Part shown: in pieces, positions 25,881 to 37,900 of the stretch | How positions within the stretch are numbered: position 1 is the first letter of the stretch | Layout: each line of letters begins with the position of its first letter | Assembly (NCBI GenBank): GCA_008508345.1 | Contig: QNGE01001684.1 | Span: 47,842 to 111,841, forward strand | DNA from: Paragonimus westermani | Taxonomy: Eukaryota > Platyhelminthes > Trematoda > Plagiorchiida > Troglotrematidae | DNA: 64,000 nucleotides | Direction of reading: 5' to 3' | The notes under the pieces: generated by a model | Databases searched by the model: none | What the model was told of the DNA's origin: nothing | Seen by the model: the letters and a program-made list of their open reading frames with translations, nothing else | Position numbers and translations under genes: made by a program

Positions 25881-28262
25881 TTAAGTCCAGGGAAGGGTCA
25901 GGTTCACGAACAGTTGTTTCTGAACACAGAGAGCTGGTTTGAGTCGATTAATTGCAACTGCTTCAGCGAACCGTAAGAATCTCGGGTTGGAATGTCGCAA
26001 CAGGATTTTGAATGCACAAGATGGATCGGTAGCATGACCGGTGGTCAAGACGTGTCTAGCGACTGAGGAAACTGGCTGTTTATGCGTTTCAGAAACATTA
26101 CCATTCTCCGGTAACGCGGACTTCTGTACCCATTTAGGTAAATGTTCCTTCATTCTGGAGATCAAGCATCTCTCGGTTCTGCCTATGTAACTTTCTCCGC
26201 AGTTACATACAAATTGGTAAACACAATGTGAAGTGGCGCCGATAGGCTGATCTCCTTTGATTGAAGGCACTGGTAGTTTCTGAGTCCGAGCGATTACACG
26301 GAGTTCAGCTGCATTAAATGTTCGTTTAATTGAATTTCTTAATCGCTGTGATGTTTGCTGCATGACATAATCACCCTTAAAAGGTAGCTCTATATAGACT
26401 CTCTTTTTCTCTACAGTGACCACCTTTTCGGATGGTAATTTTGGTCTACTGTGCCTATCTATGAAACTTCTGGGGTAACCATTTGATTGTAGGACAGACG
26501 TAATCAGATCTAGTTCCTCCGCGAGGCTGTCGGGCGTACAGATTCGCCTTGCTCGTGTGAAGAGAGTATTTACTAGTGCTCGTTTGTGTTGGATCGGTGT
26601 GAAGCTGCTAAAGTTTAGGTATTGACCTGACCATGTGGGTTTCCTATACACGGTTCTTCTAACCGAGCCATCTTCCCGACGACTTATTAGGATATCTAGA
26701 AATGGCAGGCAGTTGCCGACCTCAAATTCACAAGTGACCTTCAGATTAGGATGGCAACTATTTAGACGTTGCACCAGGTTATCTATCATCTGTTTAGATC
26801 GACTGAAAATTAAGGTGTCATCGACGTAACGCTTGTAATATGACAAGTTTTCTATCTCGGTAGCTAGCTGTTGCTCAATTTTCAGCATGAAAAAGTCTGC
26901 TATGATGGGACCTAGTGGACTTCCCATGGCTACTCCGTCTATTTGACGGTAGGACTGTTCAAGGAAACGAAAACTGACATTCTCAGTACAGAGCAGCAAA
27001 GTTTCCTTCAATATGTCGGTGGGAAGTGGCAACGAAGTGTGACTCATTTCAACGAGTTCACAAATGTAGTCAATCGTTTCATGCAGTGGGACATTTGTGA
27101 AAAGTGACTGAACATCTATAGAGCACATCAGTTCATTGGCAAGATTGATTCTGTCCAGGTCACTGATCAATTCAAAGGAATCTTTAATGGAGTATTTCTG
27201 AAATTTCTGTTTTACTGGGGTTAGAATAGTGACCAGCCAGCGTGCTAATTTGTGGTAAGGTGAGTTTGTCATTGCCAAAATTGGCCTAAGTGGCATCCCA
27301 GATTTGTGAGTCTTTGGTAGGCCGTAAAGTTGAGGTGTTGACGATCCGCGCGGCTTAAGAGACTTATACGTTACTTCATCAATAATCCGCAACTGCAAGA
27401 GCAGCTGAAGATGTCGTCCTATGCGGTCCTCTATTTCGCCAATGTTGTCTACTCTCTCTATTCGTCGAAACTTTGTTTGATCATCCAATATTGATAACAT
27501 CTTCTGTACATACACATCCTTGTCTAGAATGACGGCCCCAGAACCCTTATCAGGCTTAAGTATAACCACGTTTTTCGACTTAAGCTCTCTTAATGATTGC
27601 AGGTGTTGCTTCGTGATAGCACACCGACTATTAATTGGAGTCCTGATAAAACCATAAGCTATATCGGTGAACTTAGTCTTTAACCGACCTAGATTGTCAG
27701 CACTAGTTGGTCGAAGATCAGATAACTGATCAATAAGATTCTCAAACTGGGCTTCAACACAAATACGATCAACCTTATGTGCTGGTATTTTATAATCAAG
27801 ACCTAAGGCTAACGCTTCTAGTTGCAACGAATCCAACTGTATTGAAGAACAGTTCAGCACGTACTTACTAGAATCCGGCGGAATTGGTTCTTCACCGTGC
27901 TTCGTACGTGACTTCCGCAACCGATTGATATAAGTCCTCTTCGCACGATCGATAATTTTCTTACAGAATAGTGTGAAGAGGATACGAGAGCAAAGTGTCA
28001 AATTTTCGACGACGGATAAAAGGCGGCAATGTGTCTCACGCAAATCAGCCAGTCGCATTTGAGCAGTCTCAATGTGGGCAGTCGCAATACGTCTGAGGTT
28101 ATTTTTGGTCACCTTCAGTTTGTTCTTCCTTAGGAGCCGGAGGAACTGATAAGGATATCGACCTTGCTGTGTGCATTCATTGAGAAAATATATTTTCACA
28201 AGTTCACTAGCAATCTTGCATCTCAAACTGGCCACACGTATGTAAACATGTGTACCAAACAT
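25881..28262 (-). CDS. Penelope-like RT with C-terminal GIY-YIG endonuclease
   Basis: This 793-residue protein copies element RNA at a nicked target. Visible motifs are LKPDKGSGAVILD (235-247), GLPKTHKSGMPLRPIL (314-329), motif A SIDVQSLFTNVP (381-392), motif B MGSPLGP (446-452), catalytic YVDD (479-482), LPFLDILI (519-526) and RKPTWSG (540-546). The C-terminal nuclease has a CxC pair in VCNCG, then ESYIGRT (690-696), R703, H707, SSVARHVLTTGH (732-743) and E767. The RT aspartates (D383, D481, D482) and the YIG residues are all present, with no internal stop or frameshift, and the length fits the family. It could thus be a recent and functional copy. The start at 28262 is the first in-frame Met; a start further upstream cannot be excluded. 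It is not a host gene. Confidence 0.96.
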   Translation of the reverse strand: MFGTHVYIRVASLRCKIASELVKIYFLNECTQQGRYPYQFLRLLRKNKLKVTKNNLRRIATAHIETAQMRLADLRETHCRLLSVVENLTLCSRILFTLFCKKIIDRAKRTYINRLRKSRTKHGEEPIPPDSSKYVLNCSSIQLDSLQLEALALGLDYKIPAHKVDRICVEAQFENLIDQLSDLRPTSADNLGRLKTKFTDIAYGFIRTPINSRCAITKQHLQSLRELKSKNVVILKPDKGSGAVILDKDVYVQKMLSILDDQTKFRRIERVDNIGEIEDRIGRHLQLLLQLRIIDEVTYKSLKPRGSSTPQLYGLPKTHKSGMPLRPILAMTNSPYHKLARWLVTILTPVKQKFQKYSIKDSFELISDLDRINLANELMCSIDVQSLFTNVPLHETIDYICELVEMSHTSLPLPTDILKETLLLCTENVSFRFLEQSYRQIDGVAMGSPLGPIIADFFMLKIEQQLATEIENLSYYKRYVDDTLIFSRSKQMIDNLVQRLNSCHPNLKVTCEFEVGNCLPFLDILISRREDGSVRRTVYRKPTWSGQYLNFSSFTPIQHKRALVNTLFTRARRICTPDSLAEELDLITSVLQSNGYPRSFIDRHSRPKLPSEKVVTVEKKRVYIELPFKGDYVMQQTSQRLRNSIKRTFNAAELRVIARTQKLPVPSIKGDQPIGATSHCVYQFVCNCGESYIGRTERCLISRMKEHLPKWVQKSALPENGNVSETHKQPVSSVARHVLTTGHATDPSCAFKILLRHSNPRFLRFAEAVAINRLKPALCVQKQLFVNLTLPWT

Positions 28263-29307
28263 TTACATGCCACACACTTTCGTTTTGTTCCTAGGTTCAT
28301 TGATCGTGATTTTCAATTGTAGTCAGAAAAGTTCAGAATCATTGTACAGTGTAGGAGATTATTTGAAAGCTGATGGATCAACATCGCATGGGGAACGGTT
28401 GTGGCATTTGAATGGAAATTATGAAACGACTGGGTTAAACGATCATAAATATTGCTGATTTTATGTAACCTTACTTAAAGATATTCAACTGGAAAGACCT
28501 ACACTTCGTGGAAGTAACAAGATATTTTTAGCCCACTTTCGAACGATGTGCAAGCCGTTTGCAACTGTAACATGACACACGGTCCAAAAATAGATTGGAA
28601 TGTGAATATTTCATCCGGAATTGGTGATCAATTTAAATTTGTGTTAACGCGGAAAACTCACAACTTTAATGGTTAGCGTCTCATACATGTTATAAACCGT
28701 CGAATGGATCTGCATACATGAAAAAAGTGGAAAATTTGAAACTAATTCCGGTCGTCGAATTTTCAGTCGTTTTTTGTGACAATGAAACCGAAAGACCGAC
28801 TTACACGATGAATTTTCAAATGTAAATAACTTACACAGCAAGCAACCGTAGGCTTCCACGTAGTGAGTATGTCGGAATCTGCGCGATTTTCTGTACGGTT
28901 ATCACATGGAATTCGAGATAAACGTGCATCAGACATTATGGTTGTTGTTAAGTTAACACACACCTGATACGCCTCACCGTTCGGTTCTTTTGCTTTTTTA
29001 GGTAGGTCACTTTAGTCTTACGTCTCCAGTTGACCGTAGACAGTGGTCCAAAATGGCATGGTAATATACACAAGATATCATTGCTGACATCCAATGTGTG
29101 GACTGTTTGTTTACAATCATGTCCATAAAGTTCGTCGATCTATTTTTGTGTTTTCCCCCATGCTCACTGCATGTCTGTTCGGATTGTAGGATATGGCAAA
29201 TCATATTGTGTACTAAAATGTCATAATGAAACTTCTTAAAAGAAACTAGTTGTTTCTGAAGAGGTTGAAATCACTGATTTGAAAACAATGCACGCAAAAT
29301 GACTCAC
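28263..29307. other. Intron between the Penelope element and kinase exon
   Basis: No coding motif was recognised. I looked here for a 5' copy of the element's terminal repeat and for a second CTGATGA...GAAA core on the minus strand and saw neither. Confidence 0.5.
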
Positions 29308-29554
29308 TATTTAGCAAAGTGTGCGTTGCGAGTTTAACTTTTGCAAAGTTTCCTCTCCCAATATCCAAGATCAAGCGATAGAAACCAATTCGCTTTCCGT
29401 ATTTCTTTTCTGACCTGAATTGGTGACGCTTATCAAATTCTATCTGTATCCGTTCAAAGGTTGTCAGTCCCTGATTCTTGCGATGAACATGATAGTCAGG
29501 TTCTCTAGTTGTAGCTTGTACCGGAAGTGATTGTTCATTCCTGAGGTCAGAACT
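29308..29554 (-). CDS. Kinase exon: NIM1-like glycine-rich loop (partial gene)
   Basis: This exon codes for the segment just before and including the ATP glycine loop of a Ser/Thr kinase. TTFERIQIEFDKRH is followed by KKYGKRIGFYRL and then DIGRGNFAKVKLATHTLL. The GKRIGFY...GxGNFxxVKL run is characteristic of NIM1 among AMPK-related kinases. The acceptor is most likely the pyrimidine-rich tract ending GTCCGCAG at 29555, giving phase 0. The donor is AATA/GTGAGTC at 29307, leaving one base of a codon that the exon at 10269 completes. The upstream coding exon or start codon is not identified; the apparent start at 29572 is GTG and lies before the acceptor, so it is not used. Confidence 0.9.
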
Positions 29555-32500
29555 CTGCGGACCGGACAACACACCAAGAGAAAAGGCAAAACGGTTAACA
29601 ATGTTGAAGCCACCGAAAAAAAAACGAAATTGTACAGTTTGATCTGGTTTTCGTTAGACCATTGTTGATGAAAATGAGTTTTTTAAATTGTGATCTTACA
29701 TCTTAATTCTTACTGATCTGTCTTATTCAGACTGTTTTTCACAGTCTTTCTAATAGGATATTCATGCACCAAAAGTGTATTCTGGAGCTGTGATAGTTTG
29801 TCAAAATTTAGAATGTGCCATTCTCTCAGTCACTTCTTTAACTGAAATCAGTCGAGAAAATGCGTCCGCAAGCAATTATTCGGAAGTTTGTAATTTCTTA
29901 ACAAGATATACATATTCTAAACGTTTATGCTTAGTACGATATACCGGGCTTAAGATCAAAAGAATATGGAGCCTTCCTGATAGTTTCTGTTTCTAACCTA
30001 AAAAAACAACTGTAGTTTTAAACTAGTTCGAACATATCTTGTATGGCAAACTGGGTATGATGTTCATCAACAGTAAGCGGGAATTTGATTTCAAACTGGA
30101 AGAGTACAAATTTACTGAAGTAATGAATTGAAAATTATCTAAATTAACGCAAATTTGGTTAAAATGGCCTAATTTGGAAAAGGTTGTGGTCCGTGGCCAA
30201 TTGAAAACTATTTTAGGTAAGTCATTTTTAAGCACTTCTTGTTGGCAGAATAAATGTTTCTTTGTCTGACAAAATTTTTGTGACAAATTTTAATTGTTAA
30301 GCTATGTTAATATCTTCAAGTGTTTTATCAAATCTGTGTACCAATTAAACCTCGTTTTTCATACTGTTGTTCTGAGCCTGTGCCAGATAACGTTCTGAGA
30401 AAAATCGACAGCATTACCTTATTTATACCGCACAATGCACGAATGAGAGCTGATTTCCAATGACAGTTCTTTGTGACACTTAAATGATCAATGTGAGATT
30501 AAGGCCACATCTCCCTAGCAAATTCACTGGGCTGCACTCAAACCACATGCGCATAAAACGCTGGCCAGCATTATGAACAAAGTTTTGAAACTGGAACGTT
30601 ATGCCTGGAGAGCAACACAAAGCCAACCATTAGAGATACACATCTGTCGTTTTCCAGACTTTGCAGTTCAGCTTAGTGAAAATTAAAACCGAAAATTAAT
30701 CTGCTTTTGATCAGTAGGCGAGGACACATCGATTATGGTTCACCTTGCTCGTAGTCTGGGCCAACTACTCCTTGCATCCTCTCCCAAATACTTTTTTGGT
30801 AAAGATGGATGTCTAACAAATGTTTATTCGATTGCACTCGAGAATATGAAGAAGTGTAAATGGTGGATAAACTAATTTTTACTTTAATGCGACAGAAATG
30901 ACCGTGATTTCGAGGTCTGACGAACAAGTTAATGAACTATCCGCATTACAGTTGTTCACAGGTCATGATTTTGTTTCTTACATATACGTACTGCTGATAA
31001 GACCTAGTTGAATTAATCGGCCACTACCCTGTCAAAGGTCATTGGGACCAACTATTCCGTTTTGTGGTACACAGGGAGGTGTTTAGTTCGGTTACAAAGA
31101 AACGAGTGATATCTTTGCCTCTCAACGATAACTGGAATTCGGATGACATTGGTCACACTTGTACAGTTGCCGGCATCTCACTGTTGGACACCTGTATTTG
31201 AACAAATGGTTCGGTGATTGCAAAACAAAATTTCCAAGTGATCGATTGACAGATTCTTCCAGAATAAGCTGGTAAACTACACACCACCTGTATGAAGTAG
31301 CAGGTTGGAAATTACAGCGTGAAATTCTTGGATCTTTTACATATATAGGTGCACCGTTCAACCAGATTAGAGAATATAGCTCTCAGTAATGTTATTTCTG
31401 TTGGTTATTCGATTCTCGTCGATGTCTTAGCTTTTCAGTGTTATACAACTTCAACCTCAGATGGACTCTTACAGACGACTCAAAGCTGCCACTTCCAACG
31501 TACTCCCTATTAAACTGACCAAACAAAACTGTTGTTGAGAGAGATAACAGCTTATACGAAAAACACCTTTGAATAGTCCCCTTTGTCGTGTAGTGTTGTC
31601 GCACTGATACACTGTTACTCACTGAGGTCACTCTCAAAAATATGAGCAAGGTGCGTTCAGTCGCACTTGCTTACCTGACCTATAGTTGAAGATCGATATC
31701 TGGTACAGAGCCATCGACCTTCAGTTAATTCAAGTGAAATTTACCATTAGGCGGTTGTATGTTTGCACGCCAGTGAGTGAGAACATATTTATGTACGCGG
31801 TAGTATAACTCTCAGTCTTGCACGTTCCTAAGTGCTAAGAACACATGAGCACTTCCCAGTGCAATTCGATCTAACAACGATGGAAACACGCCAAGAGCTT
31901 ACGGGAATGTGCTTTACTTACCTATCTATGCTTTCTTACTGATTTTAATTCGTATTACATGGAAAGCATAACAGACGTGAGATAAAAACTCCGTTTAGTG
32001 AACTGAAGATATGTTAATTTGAACACTACTGAAGGCCAAATATATCTTGAATTGAATGAAATTTCAAAACAAGTACAAACTACACTTTTGGAACTGTTTG
32101 GTTAGCGGCCGATCAACGAACGTTCACACTGAGTTCGAGACCGAACTCAACAAGAGCTGCCCTCAAGTCTAGGTTTAACTGGCCAACATATTTAAGTCAC
32201 TGGTAACTAGTTCATTAGCAACACGTCAGTAATATGTTAGTAAACATCAGGTTAACAATGCAATTACTCTTTCTACGTGTGCTGTGAACAATTCGTCGGA
32301 AATATTTTACTAAGATTTTCTGAACGAAAATCCATTCTTCTGACGTTACTAATCCTAGTCATCGAGTTCCTCCTAGAATCTAAGTGTCGATCTCTCTCAC
32401 CGCATAAAAGACACCAGTGACAAATTTCTTTTCTTGAAGTTTATATATTCTTGTTTGAATCCGTGCACTTTTTACATGTGGCACTAAAACATTTGAGTTG

Positions 32501-33727
32501 GGCTGTGAGATCATAATCTTACTCGAATTAATCAAGCAAAGTTTCTGACGTGTAGTATGCAATTTACTGCTACAGGTTATTTGGGTCATTCAATCTGTTG
32601 AAATGATGGTAACGATTAACCAGATGTTAGAAGTTACACGGCGGTCCGAGACAGTTCTGAACCAGCCGAGGATTTTGAATGGTTCAGTTACCGAATTCAC
32701 AGTACGTGGTTGCACGTAAAGTCCTTTCAACTTGTTTGTATGTCCCTAACAGCTCCATATTGCCCAAAAGCAGAACGACAAAGAGTGGTGATCAACGGTT
32801 AGTGAACTATGGACTGTGACGGTAATATTCGTATGTAAGTTGCAGTCATCTTGTGAGCGATCGGCATCCATGTCACACTTTCTCAGATGAGCCACAGAAA
32901 AGTAGGGCTTCGGCTGGTATCAAAAAACATGCTGCTTATTTCACTGGTCTGAATCCAGCCAAAGCCTAAATTATTTGCAACTGAGGCTCTTCTGAACTAA
33001 CAAGTCTGCCATACTGTCTCTATGTAATATCACACTTCGTCTTGCTCGCCCTCCAACCGACACAACTCTGTTGAACAGTTTTGCTCTACTATGAAATGAA
33101 AACTACGGAAAAATTGGAAAAAGAAAATTACATGTCAGAAACCGACAGCCTAAATGGATTGGATTATCACCATTCCGATCATCGACTACAAGCTTGACTT
33201 TACATTTACGTTTAGATTACCTCCATCTCACGTGTTCCATCAGAAACGGAAAGATGTGATGAGTGATGCTTCGTAAACCGTTTTTACCGTAACGCTCCCG
33301 AGCTTTTGCGACTGCAGTCAATGCAAATCAGAATACGATTTTTCTGTCCACTTCCACCGATGGGACGTGAGCTAACCTCTCATCATCTGTAGTAATCAAT
33401 CAGTGGGAGAGCTTTCTACGGAAGCGGTGAACTAGTGGAACACGAGGGATGCCAAATACCGCCACCTAGAGACAGCACTATCCTGACGAGTCCAAACACG
33501 CACAGAACCGGTCGTGAAGCGGCAGCTTCGGGGTGATCATTAGGGAATATTACACCGCCAGTGATTGATGGATTGGCAACAGCCGTCAGTGTAAACTAAC
33601 CACAAGAGGTGGATTACGTTTATCTACCTCAGAGGGTATGTGAATAAATTACATGAAATCTTAATCGTAAATACCGATGAACATTGGTGACCCGTCTGCT
33701 TCGCCGACAAACATAATTACGAAACCT
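29555..33727. other. Upstream kinase intron or 5' region, nothing recognised
   Basis: Only short AT-rich open frames are present. Earlier kinase exons would be on the minus strand here or further right, but none has a motif that identifies it. Confidence 0.4.
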
Positions 33728-33882
33728 TTATCAAGTAAATCTTTGGTAAAGCCACAAGGAGTTAAAAACCAAAGAGTTATCGGTTTCGCAACGTTTCGAC
33801 CCTCTCGGAGAGCCTTTATCAAGCGATTTAAATCAGAAAATTCACATTGTACAAGCTTCAAATGAGGTAGTCATCATCTCGC
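33728..33882 (-). repeat. Foldback repeat, left arm (155 bp)
   Basis: This is the reverse complement of 34156-34310, with paired positions summing to 68038 and only about six mismatches. Read on the minus strand, it contains CTTGATAAAGG, CTCTC, CGA, GAGGG, TC and GAAACGTTGC. That is the same order as in the 189 bp hairpin repeat and resembles a mutated hammerhead core (TTGATAA in place of CTGANGA). Confidence 0.9.
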
Positions 33883-34155
33883 ACGTGTGTGTGTTTAACA
33901 TGCGGTGTGTGGACAATCTACCAATAGAATGCATGGGTTCACGGTTCATCTGAAGTCACACGCGACGAGCCCAGACGCAAACAAGGCTGGATAGTTAGTG
34001 CATGCTGTGTATGCATGTGCACGATCAATCTACTTGCGTGTGGACTGTTGGGATGGGGTGGGTGACAGGGATCCGCACACCTTTTTTCGGACGTGGTGTC
34101 ACTGTTTTTCACCCGGTAAATCGTGCCAAACAACTGGCAGTTCCAGGCTATCGGA
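33883..34155. other. Loop of the foldback repeat
   Basis: This 273 bp segment sits between the arms, with no recognisable coding or RNA feature. A few GT-rich stretches occur near 33885-33900. Confidence 0.6.
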
Positions 34156-34310
34156 GCGAGGTGATGACTACCTCATTTGAAGCTTGTACAATGTGAATTT
34201 TCTGATTTAAATCGCTTGATAAAGGCTCTCCGAGAGGGTCGAAACGTTGCGAAACCGATAACTCTTTGGTTTTTAACTCGTTGTGGCTTAACCAAGAATT
34301 TACTTGATAA
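34156..34310 (+). repeat. Foldback repeat, right arm (155 bp)
   Basis: This is the inverted partner of 33728-33882. The plus strand carries the decayed hammerhead-like layout: TTGATAA at 34216-34222, a hairpin closed around CGA, and GAAACGTTGC from 34241. Inverted pairs of terminal repeats are known for Penelope-like elements, so this could be two end repeats left without their coding part. That is inference. Confidence 0.9.
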
Positions 34311-34860
34311 TGAACGTCAGCACAACGCACAATATATTTTCGCATATCCGTTCTGTGTACGGTTCGGATGTACTAACTTTGATAATTACAGAACATAAAA
34401 ATTAAACGTCATTAAAAACTGATCGCAGTTATCTCTTTCTCATCGAATTTCTGGTCAGATTCTCTTGAATGCAAACATTGTACTCGAGTCGCGTTCCAGT
34501 CAACTCAAACCGTCAGTACTCCATATCTGGACGACCTTAACCAAGGCAAAGCTGGAGTAAGAGGCTTCTTTTCGAAGGGGATTCACCGGAACGTCTACGT
34601 GAATGTAACAACTGCGATTAATTTTGAGCCATTTTCAATTTATGCGACCAAAGTCCCCTTCTACTTACCATTAATATAGTGTCAATTGACAGCTTGCAAT
34701 TTTTGCTTGGAGAGAAGTTTCAATCATGAGACGGTCTACTAAAGTTACCTGGGCAGGTAATGTCTCCTTCATGAGAGGTCGGCATTCTGAGAATGTCTGA
34801 CGAGCGAATGTGGCTGAGAGTTTGCACACGGCAATTCGGTTATGCCCAGTGTGAAACGAT

Positions 34861-34922
34861 GGTGTGGTGGTTAACACGGTCGCCTCCTGAAAGCTAGTTT
34901 GGCGTTTTAGTCCTGGCGGTTG
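34861..34922 (+). repeat. tRNA-derived SINE-like relic
   Basis: The stretch has an A-box-like TGGTTAACACGG (34868-34879). An anticodon-arm-like CCTCCTGAAAGC follows, and then a weak B box GTTTTAGTCCT (34904-34914), at tRNA-like spacing of 36 nt. Mismatches in the B box (TTTTAG for GTTCGA) make it a decayed SINE head rather than a working tRNA. Confidence 0.45.
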
Positions 34923-37900
34923 GAAGGCCATTCACTAATGACAACCTCTGTCAAGAAGGAAGCTCGGATGTAGACCTAAGTTTAGAAGGGAACTGACTGA
35001 ACCAACCACAAAGATATAAAGGGTGCACGTAAACTTGAATCTAATACCACTTACCAATAATAGTTACAAATTTTCCAAAAGCCACTGCCAAATAACGAAG
35101 TCTTAGTATATCTAAAACGTAGGTAGATTAAACGCGTTTCTTACATTTATTTGCTAGAAATGAAACTAGGAAGAAGCAACTCTTAGTTTGTGAGTTTGCT
35201 GGTGCAAATCGTCCCACAATACATCTTTGAAATGTTTTCATTTTACAACTGTCAGTGTGGGCCATGACCAAACAGAACAACAAGCAGTAACTAGTCAACG
35301 TAACTAACAGCTAGCCACACTGAGCTCAAGGACGTTTGTTTATCCACTACTGGCGTGGAAAAAACGATTAACAAAATCATGAAGTTGTTCAGAGGGAAAC
35401 CACGTTTATACGAGACCGATTGCCTTGTTCCGCTGAACATACATTTATGACCCCCAAACTACATTTGCATCATATACATTTCATCATGGAGTTCTTTTTT
35501 TTCCTCATAAGAATTCGCTCCTTCTCTAAAGAATAAAAGTAGGTTTTACTGTGTCAACAAATGTAGATGCTAGTATGTGGGATCGCCAGAAAACACCACC
35601 GGGTGGGAAACGTGAGTGTTTGCCAAATGAGTTCAGACGACGTTGTTTAAACGCAGTACAAGGAAAATGTACAAAACGATTGTGCAAAATAGCACAATGA
35701 TTAATATGACTAGCTTAGAATGGAAATAGATTGCGTCGACAATCCAATGGGTGTTTAACTGTTTTACTAACAAAACGATGTGTTTGGTTCTAAGGAAAAA
35801 TCGTCGACAAACATATGTTTTGGTATCTCGACGTATCTTCCGGTATGTCTGTTCAACCGGTTGAGTCTTACTGCTCACCTCTCAACTGGAAGCCCTGTAG
35901 GGCGCCGAGGTTAAATGTACAAACACGCTTAGAATACACATTATCGGTTTGGGAACAAACTGTTACTCATAAAGATAACATTAAATTATACGCTACACAG
36001 AAACCCACGAGCCGAAGCAACACACTAAAAACTGTCAGAATTAGCCGAGCAAACAAGAATATTACCATGTGTACCAGCAAGTCTCAGCATCTGCGTATGC
36101 ATGAGGGAGAAGTGACCGAAATAAAAATGATCTCTTCGAGTGTATGGTACAGTAAGTTTGTTTGTCTGACGCCACATTCATTCTCAGGCACTCAGTCCCA
36201 TTTGCTCTGGCTGACCTGCAACATAACATTAGGCTCAGTCATCATAGAGATATAGTCCTGTTGAGGATTTTGAATAATTCGTAAAGTGTTTATCAGTCCC
36301 ACAACAATTTTATTAACCAGTGGTGAATAACTGTTGCGCGATTAGCGACGCAGTGGTTCGTTCACATTAAACATTTTTCATTCGCCTGTGAGTTTTTAAG
36401 TTTTTCAGCTACTTGGGCAGACGCTCCTCATTCCCGTTCGCAGGCATTCTATTCAGTTTACCAGTCACCTGTTCAAGAATTTTGAGTAAACCCGTTGGTT
36501 GCAACGATTGGTGAAGAATTTAGAAATTTACTTGTTCATCAGGGGTGTGAGCAACTTGGCAGTTTAATGGTGAAGTACGTTTTTGTACTTGATTGCCTTC
36601 ACTTTTGTCGCAAATCATGTCAAAAGAATACGCGTTTACATTACATTGTTTCCAGCAGCCATTAATTGTTTTGGTTTACTCGCGAGATTGCTAAGTTAAA
36701 CGTTTTAGTTAGTAATTCGGCTTGATTAACCTGGCTTTTGTCTTACAGCATCGGAAACTAGTCACTTTAGCACTTTCGTAATTATCATAGCAAAGCATAT
36801 TTTATTACACACAGCTTTTTTCCCTTTAGAGTAAGTATTTTTCACCTGTCTACTAAAATATCTGTGATAGGAAGCTTGAAATGGGTTACTTACGTGGACC
36901 CAACTACATTTCGTATTGTATTTTACTGTTTTACTGAGGAAGTTATAGTTGTTGACAAAAGCTGCGCTATAAATGCACTTACTCAGGCTGAGAGCAATTC
37001 ATGTAGTGAGTCCAATACCATACGATGAACCACCCAGAGCCAACTGTCAACGGATTACTTTGTGTGTTACAATTTTCCAACGGTTTGCTTGAATGGGTTT
37101 AAGCACTGTTCTATTTTGATTCATTAAATCAACGTCGATGGCTTGACATAGATGACGGTGCAAACAGATTCTGTTCAAGTAATTGCCATGTTTGTCACTG
37201 AGCTGCATACGTACGAGTCTGTGTATACCTGACAAGATAGTGTTACTCACCTATATTTGGGGAGTTGGCAGTAGGATTGCATTTTGCCAGGCCAGAGTCT
37301 TAATTCTTTGAAGTAGACACACCCTCGTAATAATCAACGCATGAAACTGAGCACTGTCAGCTAATAAGACATAATCGCTAGTTAACTCGATGAAGTGAGG
37401 TGTAACGGAAATCCTGTGAAAATCCTGAGGAAAAGAGTATCTCAATGCACTTAAATAATATATCTCTCTTTATTCCAACACTTGCACACGCTACCACGCC
37501 AACACACATCGTTTTTTTTTATAAATGCGCTTGTTTCTCTTGATTTAATTTCCGGTGGTAAAATGTTTATTGCCCCTTGATCATCCACAAGCTGGATGTT
37601 GGTCACGATCGTCGAAGTTGGCACAATCTAATTCCACTGTAAGGTTTATTTGACTTACTTACGAGTTTAAAGAGGTATTCCAATTGATAATTTTTGTAGT
37701 CACACAAACCGCAGATTGTAGTCCATATGCGAGCAAGAAATGAGCCAATTTCTTAATATATACTCTATCTTGGTCTTCTTGAGATTGCTGAGCATAAGTC
37801 AAAATGCAAATTATCAGTTTAGGAAACCCAAAAAATAGATTTGAGCCCGTTTTTTCACAAACTAACGAGTAAATTACAATAGATATTGACGTCCCGTGTA

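Larger units (their letters stand above)
25758..28262 (-). mobile_element. Penelope-like retroelement, coding region plus 3' hammerhead
   Basis: This is the recognisable extent of the element. One uninterrupted RT plus GIY-YIG reading frame is followed about 80 nt later by a hammerhead ribozyme, as is typical of Penelope-like elements, whose terminal repeats carry such ribozymes. I found no second copy of the 3' segment upstream of the start codon (28263-29300), so a 5' terminal repeat is missing, diverged or beyond my reading. The outer borders are therefore not fixed. The element sits in the kinase intron in the sense direction. Confidence 0.9.
10270..29307 (-). other. 19.0 kb kinase intron loaded with mobile elements
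   Basis: The donor A/GTGAGTC at 29307 and the acceptor TTTCAG/CT at 10270 bound a 19,038 bp intron that interrupts the kinase between the glycine-rich loop and the VAVK lysine. Inside are the 189 bp hairpin repeat (11.9 kb), a LINE relic (23.9-25.0 kb) and an intact-looking Penelope-like element in the same direction as the host gene. The 10799-11281 plus open frame of 160 codons begins with TTG, matches nothing I know and is treated as chance. Confidence 0.85.

Noticed and set aside
25471..25881. 136-codon minus-strand frame after the Penelope stop
   Set aside because: It overlaps the hammerhead and the untranslated tail of the element, with no domain.
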